Source: Hofstenia miamia
Taxonomy: Eukaryota > Xenacoelomorpha > Acoela
Reading direction: 5' to 3'
Length of the DNA stretch: 64,000 nt
Assembly: GCA_004352715.1 (NCBI GenBank)
Contig: SCFE01000020.1
Location: forward strand, 1,521,260-1,585,259
Made by a program: the position numbers and the translations under genes. Numbering within the stretch: the stretch's first letter is position 1; each line of letters starts with the position of its first letter. Of the stretch, positions 44,520 through 56,345 are shown piece after piece. The notes beneath the pieces are model-generated. The model was not told the origin of the DNA. It saw only the letters and a program-made list of their open reading frames with translations, and ran no database searches.

Positions 44520-45640
44520 GTTTCATCTTCATTCTTTTCTTGAGAGTCGTTAATAAACAGGCTCAATATAAGTAATGAGGCAATTAATATGATTTTATTA
44601 GAGTAATTTTCCAATTAATAAGCATAAATCTTTGAAGGTTAGATAGTTTCTTGATTCCTTGTATCATTTTCTGCAGTATTTTGTTGACTTCGATTTCAAA
44701 TGTTAACTTGTTGTCAAAGATTATTCCTACGTATTTAATTCTTGTCTCTTCTTGTATAATTTTATTGTTTATTTTTAACATTAATTTGTAAGTTTTTTAG
44801 AATTATTTAGCACCATAAATCTAGTTTGGTCAACATTTAACTTTATTTTATTTTTTTTCAAAGTATAACATTGCAGTTTATAGTGCACTTAATAAATCAC
44901 AATGGTTGGTTGCATACAGAGGGTGTCATCAGCATATTGGACACATATTATTTTTTCTTTAAAATTGATTTCATTAACATAAAGATTGAATATTAATGGC
45001 TCTAGAACTGAGCCTTGAGTTATTCCTTTATTAATTATTAGTTTATTAGAGATTTCATTATTTACTTTTACGCATTGTTGTCTATTAATTAAGTATGAGG
45101 TTAATAACTTTGTTCAGTGGCGTACCCAGGGGGGGGACATGGTGGAATGTCCCCCCGTCAGGTTTCCAAATTTAATTTTGACTGGATAAATGAAAAAAAA
45201 ATTTCGTAAAAAATTGAAAAATTTAAAATCTATGATCGTGAAATGCATTTTTTAGGGTCTATCTTCTCAATATTTTCATTAGGGAATAACAATGATGTCC
45301 CCCCCGTCAGAAAATCTTGGGTACGCACCTGACTTTGTTGCATATTCATTAAAGTTGTATATATGTCTTAATTTTTTAATTAATATTTCGTGATCAATTG
45401 AATTAAATGCTTTAGATAGATCTAATGATAAAACATAAATACTATCTCCTTAATCTATGTGATATCTTCAATGGTCTAAAACAAAAATTTATGCAATATT
45501 CGTAGACATATTCTTTCTAAATCCAAATTGTAAAGATCGTATTATTTGATATTTTTCGAAATATTCATTAATTTGGTTATATAAAATTCTTTCGAATATT
45601 TTACTTATAATTGATAGAACTGTAATTTTTTCATAAACTA
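44520..45640 (-). pseudogene. LINE reverse transcriptase, 5'-truncated
   Basis: Minus-strand reading from 45640 gives the classic non-LTR reverse transcriptase order: SIISKIFERILYNQINE, FGFRKNMST, YVLSLDLSKAFNSIDHEIL, then (after a MITE insertion) GITQGSVLEPLIFNLYVNE, QYADDTLCMQ (catalytic Asp pair) and KYVGIIFDNKLTFEIEVNKI. This is a Jockey/CR1-like pattern. It begins abruptly at the finger region (5' truncation is usual for LINEs) and contains several stops. No endonuclease domain is present. Confidence 0.85.
45115..45331. mobile_element. hAT MITE nested in the LINE
   Basis: 217 bp with termini CAGTGGCGTACCCAGG and TTGGGTACGCACCTG, flanked by a perfect 8-bp target duplication ACTTTGTT (45107-45114 and 45332-45339). 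Removing it with one duplicate would rejoin the reverse transcriptase frame. Relatives at 34640-34865, 49926-50157 and possibly 11960-12145. Confidence 0.85.
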
Positions 45641-45805
45641 GAAAAGATGATGATGCTCACAAAATCTTTTTTGTCAGTCTAAAGACTATAAGTCATAAAT
45701 CATAATGTAGTTAAGTACATACTATGCATACCTATAGATAAAAACAACACAACATTCAAATAGTTTTATAAGAAAGTTAATCGTAACCAGTGTTTTAGAC
45801 AACTC

Positions 45806-46034
45806 GGAATGTTAAAAACTCGATCGGAAAAACTCGGAAGAAAAATAATCAAAACTCGAACTCGATTTCGATTGAAAATCCACTCGAAAATACCGTAAAA
45901 ATGGAAATACTATCAAACACAAATAATCATATTTTAGATAACAAACTCGATTTTCCTTAAAAAAATACTCGAACTTGAAACGTAAAACTATAACTCGGAC
46001 CGAGTAACTCGAACTCGACTCAAAAACCGTGATC
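45806..46034. repeat. ACTCGA-rich cluster
   Basis: At least ten ACTCGA/ACTCGG words in about 230 bp, several followed by AACTCGA. Probably the subterminal part of a transposon. No protein coding seen. Confidence 0.5.
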
Positions 46035-47700
46035 GTAACTACCATGTTCTGTGGCATATTGACGAACAGCACTTTTATTCAATTTGTACAGTTCTTTTGA
46101 AGGATTAAATGAAAGAGAGTCACTCATATTAGTTAAATGCTAGCCATATTTTTAGAGAATTATACCTATTCAACGTGTTTGAAAAAGAGACTGCATAAAA
46201 TTTTTTAACTCAATTTTTCAATATCGAGATTTCTCCTGTTCCGACGGCGTGTGTGACAGGATTCAAAATATCTCATCCAAAATCAGGATACTCCCGTCGA
46301 AATCGGAGGAATCAGACCATTTGAATATGTAGTGGCAATGCTTTCGTAAAACGCTTGGAAAATTTGACAAGCAAATTCAAAATTTGTGCCAATTTTTGGA
46401 TTCCTCTTATATAATCAATTCCAACGATTAGGTAAAAATTCTTAAAACTTTCCAAATTTTACAAGTTTTCAATAATTTCCTTAATGTTGTACAACACTAA
46501 CTGAAGAGGACCAATCGTGATCGAGAAAAATCTTAAAATAACAAATTACATTTAATAGTAATTAAAAATTTTATTTTCACAAGATTTAGAACATTGGCAT
46601 CTGCAGCAAATGTGCTAGTATTTATTTTTTAAAAACTGGCTTAAAATATTGGCCTCTATGAATTAGAATTCGTATCTCTAAATTTGGATAAAAAAATTAT
46701 TCGTATTTTTTAAAAATTTTTTCCGTTTTAAAATTCGCATAAATTATTCTTGTTTTTTATTTATATAATATACTTTAAATGTACAATTATAATCAATGAA
46801 AAGTATAACGTTTGTATTTGATTAAAAAATTTTCAAAATAGTTTCTCATATAGTATGTGCATAAATATTTTTTCAAACGAGTTCTAAGTTTAAAAAAGTA
46901 TAAATTGTGAAATTTGACTAGCTTCCATTTATAAAAATTGTAACTTTTTATCTAAAAAATTGGTAGTTATTTGACAAATGTTGGAAACATATTCACTAGG
47001 GTCTGAACAGTGATAAAATATTTCATAGGGTGGGGGTCTCATGTGTTCAGAAAATTTGAAATTAATTTACTTTTGTCATTTGATAAAGTTTTAATAATTT
47101 ATTAATTAATAGCATGTTAATATTCGCAACTACACCTATTGCATTTTAGGATTAATGCAACGAATACCTTTGTGAATTTGGACGATTGCGGGGTCAGAAC
47201 CATTTGTAAGCAGCACGTGATTATAAAATAGTTCGGGCTTAGCATTTTATCTGTTTCCCAGCATTTGTGGATTTCGGAGTCTTATTGTATGACAATTTAA
47301 CTTATGAATTTGTAAATAAATTACAACTAATAGGAACATAAAGAGTCAAAATTAATGTGTTGCATCTTAACTGACAAACACCTTTATGAAAAATAACTGA
47401 TTTGCGGCAATTATCAATGTAATTTAACACAGAAAGAGGAATATAATAATATATCTTGTTTTAGTGACTTTGATGTTTTGTTATTTGTTAGTTATAATCA
47501 TGCTAGCTCTAGGTCATTTCTGACAAGATAGAATCTTCCTAACCTTGAGATGTACTTTAGGTTTTATTAAAAGGAAAAATTAATGATGATGCGTTAAGAC
47601 GCAATCGCTACAAATATTTCTGACAACCGTTAATTCAAATTTAAAATCAATCCATCCAGTGGATGACTCTACGCCCGGAATAGAAAGTGCCATTTGCTTA
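46035..47700. other. AT-rich spacer, nothing supported
   Basis: No gene or clear repeat seen. Confidence 0.4.
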
Positions 47701-47716
47701 TCTACCTGGCAAACGC

Positions 47717-47725
47717 GTTATAAAA
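47717..47725 (+). promoter_or_regulatory. TATA box candidate
   Basis: TTATAAAAGG lies about 160 bp before an ATG that opens a signal-peptide-like frame, in a locally GC-richer stretch. Function is inferred from the motif and placement. Confidence 0.35.
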
Positions 47726-47883
47726 GGCTTTAGCAATTTTTGGATGCCGTAACCTTTGATTTTTGGCGGGAAGGAAAATTATTTGAGTTTCCAAATGCGC
47801 AACGTGATTATCTCTTAGTGGCTTTAAGAGTGGCCAGTAGAACACTCGGATTTGTGTCCCGGTGGAGTCGGTGCTATTTAACT

Positions 47884-47911
47884 ATGCTGCTGCTCTTTTC
47901 TCTGGCAATTG
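47884..47911 (+). CDS. Possible signal-peptide first exon, unidentified gene
   Basis: ATG at 47884 opens MLLLFSLAI and is cut by a strong donor GTAAGA in phase 1, the usual phase after a signal-peptide exon. A TATA box lies upstream. The reading frame is also open upstream to about 47740, so a longer N-terminus is possible. No second exon was identified. Confidence 0.3.
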
Positions 47912-48851
47912 GTAAGAAAACTTTTAATTGATTTTCAATTGAATATGTAAATATTTATTATCGAATTGTAATTTTATAATGCATTTTTTATGAGTATTTC
48001 TTCCTCACTTTAGCAAACAATTTTAACCCAAAGTTGAATTTATTTGATGATTATTAGAAATAACATTTTCTCGATTCAAATTAGTTTTTTCTGAGTCATT
48101 GTTACTAGCAGGGAGTCTACACTTCCTTCTTACAGTACCTAATTTTAAAAAATTTCACATTTAGAATTTTTTTCGAATAAACATTATTCTATAAACGTTG
48201 TCAGGACAATAAATCTTCCTGTCAAGAGATATTTACAAACTTAATTAACAGACGACCTAATATTAAGCAGGACAATAAAGGTCCCTCTCCCTTGTTTCAG
48301 CAATTGACTGCACATTTTTACACGATTCTGTATAAAGTTAATTTTTGTTAGTTTGCTTTGGTAAGGAAGGAGCCAAAATACATAAATTACTCAATGTATT
48401 TTACAACAACTGTTTTCAGCAATGTTTTTACAAAAAATTTTTCTCCTTAAAGTGTTCCCAAAAAAGCAAGTAAAAATATTATTAAATATATTGATAAAAA
48501 ATATAAAGGAAATCAAAATATAAGCATATAATGAATTTTCATAAAATATAAAATATTTTGACAATCTTTTCAAACTACCAATTTGCAGACTGTTTAAATA
48601 AAATTTAGTTAAATTTTAAAATATAGCAGTTGGAATACATGCTATTTTAGGGCTTACTCGTAAAATATTTTGAAATCACAAAAAAAATATTCTATTTATC
48701 ATAATTTGTTTTTCTTTTAAATATTTAAGTACTATTTAAGTTATGACGGCTTTTTCACTCTGACACATTTGGACATTACCATGTTTTTAGAATACTACTT
48801 CTAAATGTTAAGTAAATCCCCAATAATAATTTAATATAAAAAGCAATGACG

Positions 48852-48891
<40 letters not shown>

Positions 48892-49327
48892 TATCTTAGA
48901 AAATATTGCAAATTTAAAAACCAAACTGCCTTAATTTGAAATTCCCTTTTTAAACCTTCAAATATTGGAGTTTTAATTTAAGTGTAAGTTATGTTATTAG
49001 GGTTTCTTTATCCTCAAATTTTCGGCATTTCCTGATTTTGTATGTCTTTGCTTCAGATAAGTATTTACAGATTAAGAATTAAATGCCGTTCTCTGCTTCA
49101 CAGAAAATAAGAAGTTGGTTTATCTTGCTTTATTAGACGAAGGATATATTCTATGCAATAATTCATCGTATCATATGTACTAAGCAAAACTAAATTGCGT
49201 ATATTTAAATAGTGTAATAAATAAAAATATATCACCTTCTACGTATCATGGAGCCTCTACATTTTAATTCATGCAAATGGATTTTATCAAATATCTGAGT
49301 ATCTTGTGAGTTTTTTTGCGGATTTTA

Positions 49328-49329
<2 letters not shown>
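47912..49329. other. AT-rich spacer with one TA array
   Basis: TA array at 48859-48888; otherwise nothing supported. Confidence 0.4.
48859..48888. repeat. (TA)n microsatellite
   Basis: TA array. Confidence 0.95.

Positions 49330-49371
<42 letters not shown>
49330..49371. repeat. (TA)n microsatellite
   Basis: TA array immediately before the cysteine-containing frame at 49372-49525. Confidence 0.95.
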
Positions 49372-49377
<6 letters not shown>

Positions 49378-49525
49378 CGAAATTTTGGAATGCCAAATAT
49401 GTCACATGGCTTCAAATGAACTTCTTAAAGCTGAATACGACTATGTATTTTATTTTTGCGATCTTTGTAAAGGTCATAATTGCAAATATAAACGTGATTT
49501 ATTGTGTACAGATTTACAAAATTAG
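49372..49525 (+). CDS. Cysteine-rich frame, possible exon
   Basis: Open for 50 codons after the TA array to a TAG. It has CQIC, then after 19 residues CDLC, then two further Cys. The C-x2-C ... C-x2-C pattern is reminiscent of a zinc finger of PHD or ribbon type, and the following sequence has a weak GTCATA donor. I do not recognise the family, and chance is possible. Confidence 0.25.
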
Positions 49526-49925
49526 CAAAAAATTGTTAACTTTTTGAATATTCAAAAATTGATATTTCAGTACAAAATAGCAGAAATGTAAGCTATGGGT
49601 CATAGCAAAGGCATGTTTTGAGGAAATCTATAGCAAGCAAGATAATAGATGTCACTAACCTATTTACTATAATTAATGTTTTCATATAAATAGGTCAATT
49701 TAAAAGACTAATATCTTTTGTTGTTTAGTGATTTCAACCTATTTCTAGTACATTAGTGCATTGCAATATATTGGATTATAGAAAACCCCACAGGAATCCC
49801 GCAAGAAAGAAGGAAGTCGGAAAATACAAATATTAATTTTTTAAAAGAATTAAAGTAGATTGAACATCAAGAAATAAGTATTTGAAAAATGGTGTTTCTA
49901 CAGTCAATAGATAAGTAAACATAAA

Positions 49926-50157
49926 CAGTGGAGTATGCAAATGGAAACATGGTGGAATGTCTCCCCATCAGATTTTCACAATTGGTTTTGATTGGGTAAA
50001 TCAAAAAAAAATGCAAAATATTAAAAAAGTTATAAACTAAAATCGTGAATTGCATTTTTAGGGTTTACTTTTTCAGTATTTTCAAAAGTGTTTGTGTACT
50101 GAATTCCAATATTATATTTTTACAAAATCACTGAGCACGACATCGAGTACAGCCCTG
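49926..50157. repeat. CAGTGGCGTACCC-family MITE, degenerate
   Basis: Shares with 45115-45331 the left end CAGTGG, ACATGGTGGAATGTC, the ATCGTGAATTGCATTTTTAG block and a right end AGTACAGCCCTG. No intact target duplication. Confidence 0.5.
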
Positions 50158-51349
50158 AGGATACTGTACGAATTAGAAATTCTTTTCATCTAAGAATAAT
50201 ATCTGTACCACATAAAGATTACTCAAAATAAATCCTCAGCTTCCTAAATTGAAATTAGCATTGCAGAAAAGAAATAGAAAATATAGTTTTGCTGTGAAGC
50301 TTCGCCTGTCTGCAAAATTTAACAATAATTCTGTTTTACTGAAGTTAATTTTTTGATATATCCAATGATGCTTTCTTTTTGAAAGAGTAACATATATTAA
50401 TTTAAATATACAATTTTATCAAAACTTAAGTCTGAATATACAATCATGAAATATTATCATGTTTTATATATACATTCATATTGCAATCATTTGCGCATGT
50501 TTTTGATAAGCAAATCTGTTTCAAAGAAATAGAAAATAAAACTTGCAACAATTTAAAACAATGCTTCCTGTTTCAACTGTAGAATTTTCATGCTGAACTG
50601 AATTCAAAAACTTGAAATTTATTTTTTGAATTTCTAATAGGTTTGAATACAAATTAGTGATTCCTAAAATATAAATATGACATAAATTCGGTAAGAACAA
50701 CAAAGTGATTGATGATCTAAGTAAAACAGTCATGACCATAGAATGCTCCTCAAACCTGTGCAGTTTTCAATACGTGGAGACGAAGCAGTAGAAATATTTC
50801 TGCAATGATGTTTGAATTAATTGTAGGATATGTTAATAATATTCAATTGGTCTCTTGCGTGACCGTTGTGTAAGTTCGAAGTTGACTTTCAATATTTTTA
50901 AAACTTTCTCATCAAATATGATGAATATCAACATAAAAATATAAATTTCTGAAAACGTTGTACTAAACAAGGAAGCATTCAGTTACACCATCCTTTAAAA
51001 AAACTAGAACAAAAATGATCCACTTTGGCAATGAAACAAAATTTACTATTTCAATTTTAGGGTTATATTTGAATAATTTTTTGTTTGGAAATTTTTTTCT
51101 TGGATTTCTGATACTGCACACGATCAATACGTACACGAAGCACTTGTAAAATATAATATACATGTGCAAATGCATATCCATGATTAGAAATTCAATAGAT
51201 TTGAAATATTTGAAGGTTATTCTTAATGCTCCCTTGAAATAATGTCATATATTATAAATATTATACTTTTTGAACAAAACATTGAAAAGTTCACTGGAAA
51301 ATTCGTGAAAGCTTGCATTTTCACAAGAGGTGTATTTTCGAACACCTTA
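50158..51349. other. AT-rich spacer, nothing supported
   Basis: Only chance-length frames. I looked here for an SH2 N-terminal half preceding the exon at 51661 and saw none. Confidence 0.4.
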
Positions 51350-51359
51350 ATATATATAT

Positions 51360-51411
<52 letters not shown>

Positions 51412-51413
51412 TG
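51350..51413. repeat. (TA)n microsatellite
   Basis: TA array with a TACATG interruption near the start. Confidence 0.95.
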
Positions 51414-51660
51414 CATATTGGCAAAAAATTTATGATTATTCAATTTTTTAGCAAAAAAGATTTTTTAATGTCAGTGTAGATTTCACATGTGATTTTTTGA
51501 ATTTGTGCAATAAATAACTATTAATATTATTGAAATTTCATAAACACATTGGAGAAAGTTTTATTCCCCTCCCATTACAACAAAATCTTTACAGGATTTA
51601 GTTTATAACAAACATATAACAAAGTTAGTATGCTACAAATTATAAACTGAAATCACTTAG

Positions 51661-51789
51661 CCAGTCTTAAAGAATTTATTTGGGCACATTCATTTCATCC
51701 TATGTCACTTCCATGCCCACTACTTGTTCCAAGATGTGTTGAATTTGGGAAGCAATCAATAGCTCAGTTGTCTGAAAAAGAAAGAGCAG
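51661..51789 (+). CDS. Tensin-like exon, C-terminal half of SH2
   Basis: Acceptor CACTTAG, donor GTAAAT; 129 nt, phase 1 at both ends. Encodes SLKEFIWAHSFHPMSLPCPL and then LVPRCVEFGKQSIAQLSEKE. Tensin SH2 domains continue after EPYF with SLSALVYQHSI-PLALPC-L-IP, and this exon fits that stretch. Its first two bases (CC) complete the codon left by the T at 57307, giving EPYF-S-SLKEFI. So it should lie downstream of the SH2 exon at 57035 but is 5.4 kb upstream of it. The PTB domain that ends tensins was not found. Confidence 0.65.
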
Positions 51790-52955
51790 GTAAATTATGA
51801 AATTAAAGCAATGTATAAAATTTTTTAATGTACATGTATGTATCAGTAAGTACTTTAAAATGATGCCCCCCAGCAATTAATGTTAAAACTTTAAATATCT
51901 ATTATTGCTATCTAATAAAAAATTATTTTAATTATTTGTTGCTACTTCATTTTTTCAAGGTTATGTATTTTAAAATTACAATGTCTTGATTCCTACATAA
52001 ATTATGTCAGCTAAAGTTCCTTAGTAAATATTTTGTATTTAATTCAAATTTTGTTTTGTTTAATTGGATTTTAGATCTCTTAATATCAGATGAACATTTC
52101 TGGAAATACCAAAACAAAATTTATTAGTGAATCAATTGAAATATGGAACATCTAAGTCATTAAATACAAAGGAAATATATGATCTACATTATTTGAATTT
52201 TTAATGAATAGTTGTTATTTCTCTTTATACAATATGCTTTTGTAGCTTTGTTTGCATAGGGATGTTAAAAATTTGGAATATTTCCTGACTTGCTGAGATC
52301 CTTGCCTAACAAAATTTGGATTTCTTCACTGTGTTCAAAAGTTAAATCACCAATATTTTTCACCTAAAATTTTCTAAGAATAAGGAACCTCCATTTGATA
52401 GAAAAATGTTCTTCCGTTTTTTGCTATATAAATTCATTTAAATTTCAAGCGTTTATTGATGCATTTCAAAAATTTGTGAGACATTTTCAAAACAGAATTT
52501 TGCTGCAAATAAAGTTTTACACAAATGTTGCACTAAATGTTTTGCATATTTATGTGTCCACAAACTAAGTCAAATAGGTTCAATTAATATAACTAAGCTG
52601 CTTACTTAAAATACATAAATATTTTTTTCAATGTGATGAATTCAGAAATTTTAGGACTTTTTCTTCTTGCTAGTATGCAAAAATTTACTTTTGTTAATTC
52701 ATGAGGATGTTGATGTAATTCAGTGCCCAAGAAGATGCTTTTATATCCGTTTTCAAAATGTTGAATTTGTTGATCCATGTACCATATTGATATTTATATT
52801 GATGAAATAGTCTATTTTCTAATCCTACTATTATTGTTAAGCATATATCCTTCAATCATTATGTGTACAATGGTACACATGTGCTTATTTACTGCACTGA
52901 GATCATAAAATTTATAATTTCTTTAATATTTTAATAATCTTACTCTTGTAATTCA
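51790..52955. other. AT-rich spacer, nothing supported
   Basis: No gene or clear repeat seen. Confidence 0.4.
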
Positions 52956-53720
52956 CCTAAAATGGTTCAGAAGCGGCGTTTGACAATAGGCCAAAGGTTT
53001 TCAAAACGATGGAGGCTTGCCAATGTGGGGACTATTCCAACAACTAGATACGCAATTGTGCAAAATGTTTCCTGGCACAATTTGACACATGTGGTGGGGT
53101 GTTATTCTGCTAGAAGATGCCATCCTCTGTTGGAAACCACTCTCATATTTGCTGCCTCACATGTATGTCAACAATGTCATTCAAATATTCCTCTGTAGTG
53201 AGTGTCCCTTCAATGGTATGCATTCTCCCACTGCTTCAAGCAGAAAAGTAAGTCCATACTATGAGAGAGCGGGTGCTTGAAGGTCTTCACATAGTGATCA
53301 TCCATCATTGCATGACCATTCACAACACGGATATATTGTTGGCAATCATCCTGAATCATTACCTATTTTCACCACTCCAAACAACGTGAGAACATGGGTT
53401 AACCATCTGATCACAGTGTGTCATTGCCCAAGCCATACAATTTTGTTTTTGATTGCTGTCAACATGGGCCTTCTTTTGGGTTTTGCACGTGAAATTCGGT
53501 GTTCAGCAAATGCTTCTGAAATATTAGAAGACAGAAATCGCCGCTCACTCCCATTTCCTCTGCAGCGCACTTGCTGATGATCTCGGACTAGCAAGAGCCA
53601 ATTGATGCATATGTCTATGATGGCCGATGACAGGTTGCTTCTCTTGATGGTCCTGGCGCCGATGAAATGATTAACATCAAGATTGCGACCCGATTTCAGT
53701 GTACATTTTTTCCGTATTTT
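52956..53720 (-). pseudogene. Tc1/IS630-type transposase relic
   Basis: The minus strand reads, in several frames, LTAIKNKIVWLGQ near 53465, DDHYVKTFKHP near 53290, and ASLHRFENLWPIVKRRF followed by TGA near 52970. ENLWPIVKRRF is the region around the third catalytic Glu. Multiple stops. The short plus-strand frames over this region are shadows of it. Confidence 0.6.
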
Positions 53721-54349
53721 GCTTCAACGTAAAAAATTGAAACCTGACGGCATTACAGCCGTTCACCTTCAATTTACACTAAATTGATTGTACAATCGAT
53801 ATTACGGGGCGCTAATGTATATATATAGTCAGAGAATACCAAGTTTGTGTAAAATCATTTATTGTGTCATTACACAATTGGATTTGTGTTGTAACACATA
53901 ATATACAGTTGTTGTTGAGGTCTTACATTTGAACTGATATTAATAATTTTAAATTCTCTATATAATTATTAAATTTGATACTATTAAAATTTATCAAAGT
54001 TTTATTAAAATTTTACCAAAGTTTTACTAATTTTAATTGATATTTGATCAAAATTTTATAGAAAATCTATTAAATTACTTTGCAAAAACTTGCATAAAAA
54101 ATTAAAAAATCAATAAAAAATTAATTTTTTTAAAAAAAATTTCCATTTCGATCAACATGGGTTATGCTTAAAGGAAACGAGCTTAATTCCTTTATATAAC
54201 AACTTAGATTTACGGACACTTCAGCGGACTGATACGTGCTAAATTGCTAATATGCAAATAAGCTAAATGCCTATCCTTATCATTCACTATCAGTTCATTG
54301 TGCAAATCTTAAAGTCCTTAGAAATCGCAGTTGAGGTACGAAACACTGA

Positions 54350-54577
54350 AGACATTTTGATGTAGACACATTTCGTACAGAAAAACAGAAAATCCTTGTA
54401 AAATTGATTGATAGAGTGCAGACATTTGTTTGTAAAGCCCGTACATTACTGGCTAAATTGGAGCGACTTCTTACAACTAACAAATGTATAACTCAAGTCG
54501 CTTTGATGTTAAATTTGCATGTTCTACAGAGTAATTACACTGTCATCACGTACACTTTGCATTTCGCAAGTAGCTAG
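54350..54577 (+). CDS. Coding-like frame, unidentified
   Basis: Open from a TGA at 54347 to TAG at 54575, about 75 codons with no ATG until late. It reads KILVKLIDRVQTFVCKARTL and then LAKLERLLTT, helical and GC-richer than the surroundings. It may be an exon or a transposon piece. I do not recognise it. Confidence 0.2.
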   Translation, partial: RHFDVDTFRTEKQKILVKLIDRVQTFVCKARTLLAKLERLLTTNKCITQVALMLNLHVLQSNYTVITYTLHFASS

Positions 54578-54826
54578 CAAGGTTATATGCCTCAGCATAA
54601 ACTCGAACAATCAATCAGGTACATCGCTAGCCACAGGAAACCTGCACAAACTAGAATGAATCACGAAATTTGTAAAAGGAGTCTTAAATTAATATGGATT
54701 TTGCAATATACAACCATTATCATTAATACAAAGTAATATGAGCTTATTAAATTTATTCTAAGTGCATGAAAATTTAAACATCATTAAATTTTAGTGTAGT
54801 ACATTGTAAATATTATTCCCACAAAT

Positions 54827-54885
54827 TTTGTATTCTGAAGATGATTTTCGAATCGAAACCGGTAAACATTAAATTGAGCACAATA
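54827..54885 (+). repeat. Dispersed repeat with hammerhead-like core (copy 3)
   Basis: Nearly identical to 33337-33392. Here the first box is CTGAAGA and the second box is GAAAC, so each copy keeps the box the other has lost. Followed directly by a TA array. Confidence 0.45.
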
Positions 54886-54889
54886 TTAT

Positions 54890-54892
<3 letters not shown>

Positions 54893-54937
<45 letters not shown>
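54893..54937. repeat. (TA)n microsatellite
   Basis: TA array following the hammerhead-like repeat. Confidence 0.95.
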
Positions 54938-54939
<2 letters not shown>

Positions 54940-55059
54940 TAATGTGATGTGTATCTCAAACATTATTACTTTTTAACTATGGCGACAACATCCCTTGTAA
55001 AGCTTATAGTGTCTTTGGCCGTTAGATTTTTGCAGGAATTTAATGGCGACTATCAATTT

Positions 55060-55910
55060 CCTTATCAAAAAGGTTTCTCAAACTAAGGGAGTCAACTAAC
55101 TGTTCAAGGCATCAAGGCAACAAGTAATATCAATGCTAAAAACGATTGGTGATTGCAATTTCAATGAAGATATGAAAGTGATCATATTTACAGAGACTGA
55201 AGCAAAGAGCGATCAGAAATCGTCAACTTTTCTTGTGACATTAGGAATCCCTCAATGAAGATCAGCTTAATACTTATACAAGTAGTATTAATCTTCGATC
55301 GTATCGTACTGCATTAAAACCATGCCTATCTAAAAAGAATATTTAAGATCGCTTCAAATTCTGCAAAACACATAAGGATTGGACTGTTGAAATGTGGCGA
55401 CACGTCATGTTTTCAGACGAAACGCAAGTTAAACAGTTTAATCCACATAGAGTCATTGTTCGACGTCCAAGAAAAAGCAATTAATGTCCTTCACTGCTTC
55501 ACAACTTTGGCGCTGTGGCAAGGAGCACCATCTTGTTGTACAACAGATGTTCCGCGAAGCTGCATAAACATGGGAACTTTCTCCTGAATTATTTTGAGGT
55601 AGGCTTTGGCTGTTACTGTCTCATTGTGAGGATCAAAATGCAGACCAGCACGCCAATTTGCAGTTATAGCACCCCAAATAATCACAGAAGGACAGTTTGT
55701 TGCTTGTAATGTGTGTTGAATCTTTGGTTTCTCTGGTGTCAAACGTGTAACCTCAGGAAGGTATAACATTAGCCTGTCAAGTTCATTGAATCGTTCAATA
55801 AACAGTATTAAACTGTTGCCACATCTTAGGTGCCCACTTATACTGTAAAATAGTGTTGCTTGCAGAGGCTCAGAAAACCTGTCTCGAAACATATTTAAAT
55901 GGTACATGAT
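55060..55910. pseudogene. Tc1-type transposase with inverted interior
   Basis: Plus strand up to about 55478 reads FKFCKTHKDWTVEMWRHVMF, then SDETQVKQFNPHRVIVRRPR (first catalytic Asp region). The expected continuation is on the minus strand at 55740 down to 55491: CPSVIIWGAITANWRAG, then VVQQDGAPCHSAKVVKQ (second Asp). The switch of strand at about 55480 means the interior has been inverted after insertion, or two elements are fused. The region 55740-55907 on the minus strand stays open but is unlike the family. Confidence 0.7.
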
Positions 55911-56029
55911 GTGGGTTTGAATGCCAGCTTACATTGTGGTAATTGTCAATGGTATTCATTCAAATCCACGACATATTGGTTTATATTTCTCATGCTGCAC
56001 ACCGCAATGGATGTGATTTACTTTCGGAA

Positions 56030-56345
56030 TATTAAAAGAAAGATTGATTTATGACGTATTGGTGAATGAGACATATCAGTCATGATGGGTTATTTGCTGT
56101 GGCTTTTGACGACGCTTAGCTAGTAACAATACATACGGAAGCATACCAACACGTATATTCTAACAACTATACCTCGATAATTGTACCTCTTCACGTACAA
56201 GATGTAAATTTGAGCACGCATTGTTGGTGAAATTTCAATAACACGGACTATATTTCAAACTATAATGATAGTGCTTTTTCAGTGAAAATGTATTGTGTGT
56301 AAATCTGGAGTTGTATTAATTTGATTGGCTAAATGAATCTGTTGT
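56030..56345. repeat. Block repeated at 57469-57775
   Basis: 56161-56345 is identical by eye to 57591-57775. The part before it is similar but diverged. The second copy is an isolated short contig between two single Ns, so an alternative haplotype is likely. Confidence 0.75.

Noticed and set aside
52962-53577. Three + strand ORFs of 63-89 codons
   Set aside because: The minus strand carries Tc1-type transposase motifs; these are shadows.
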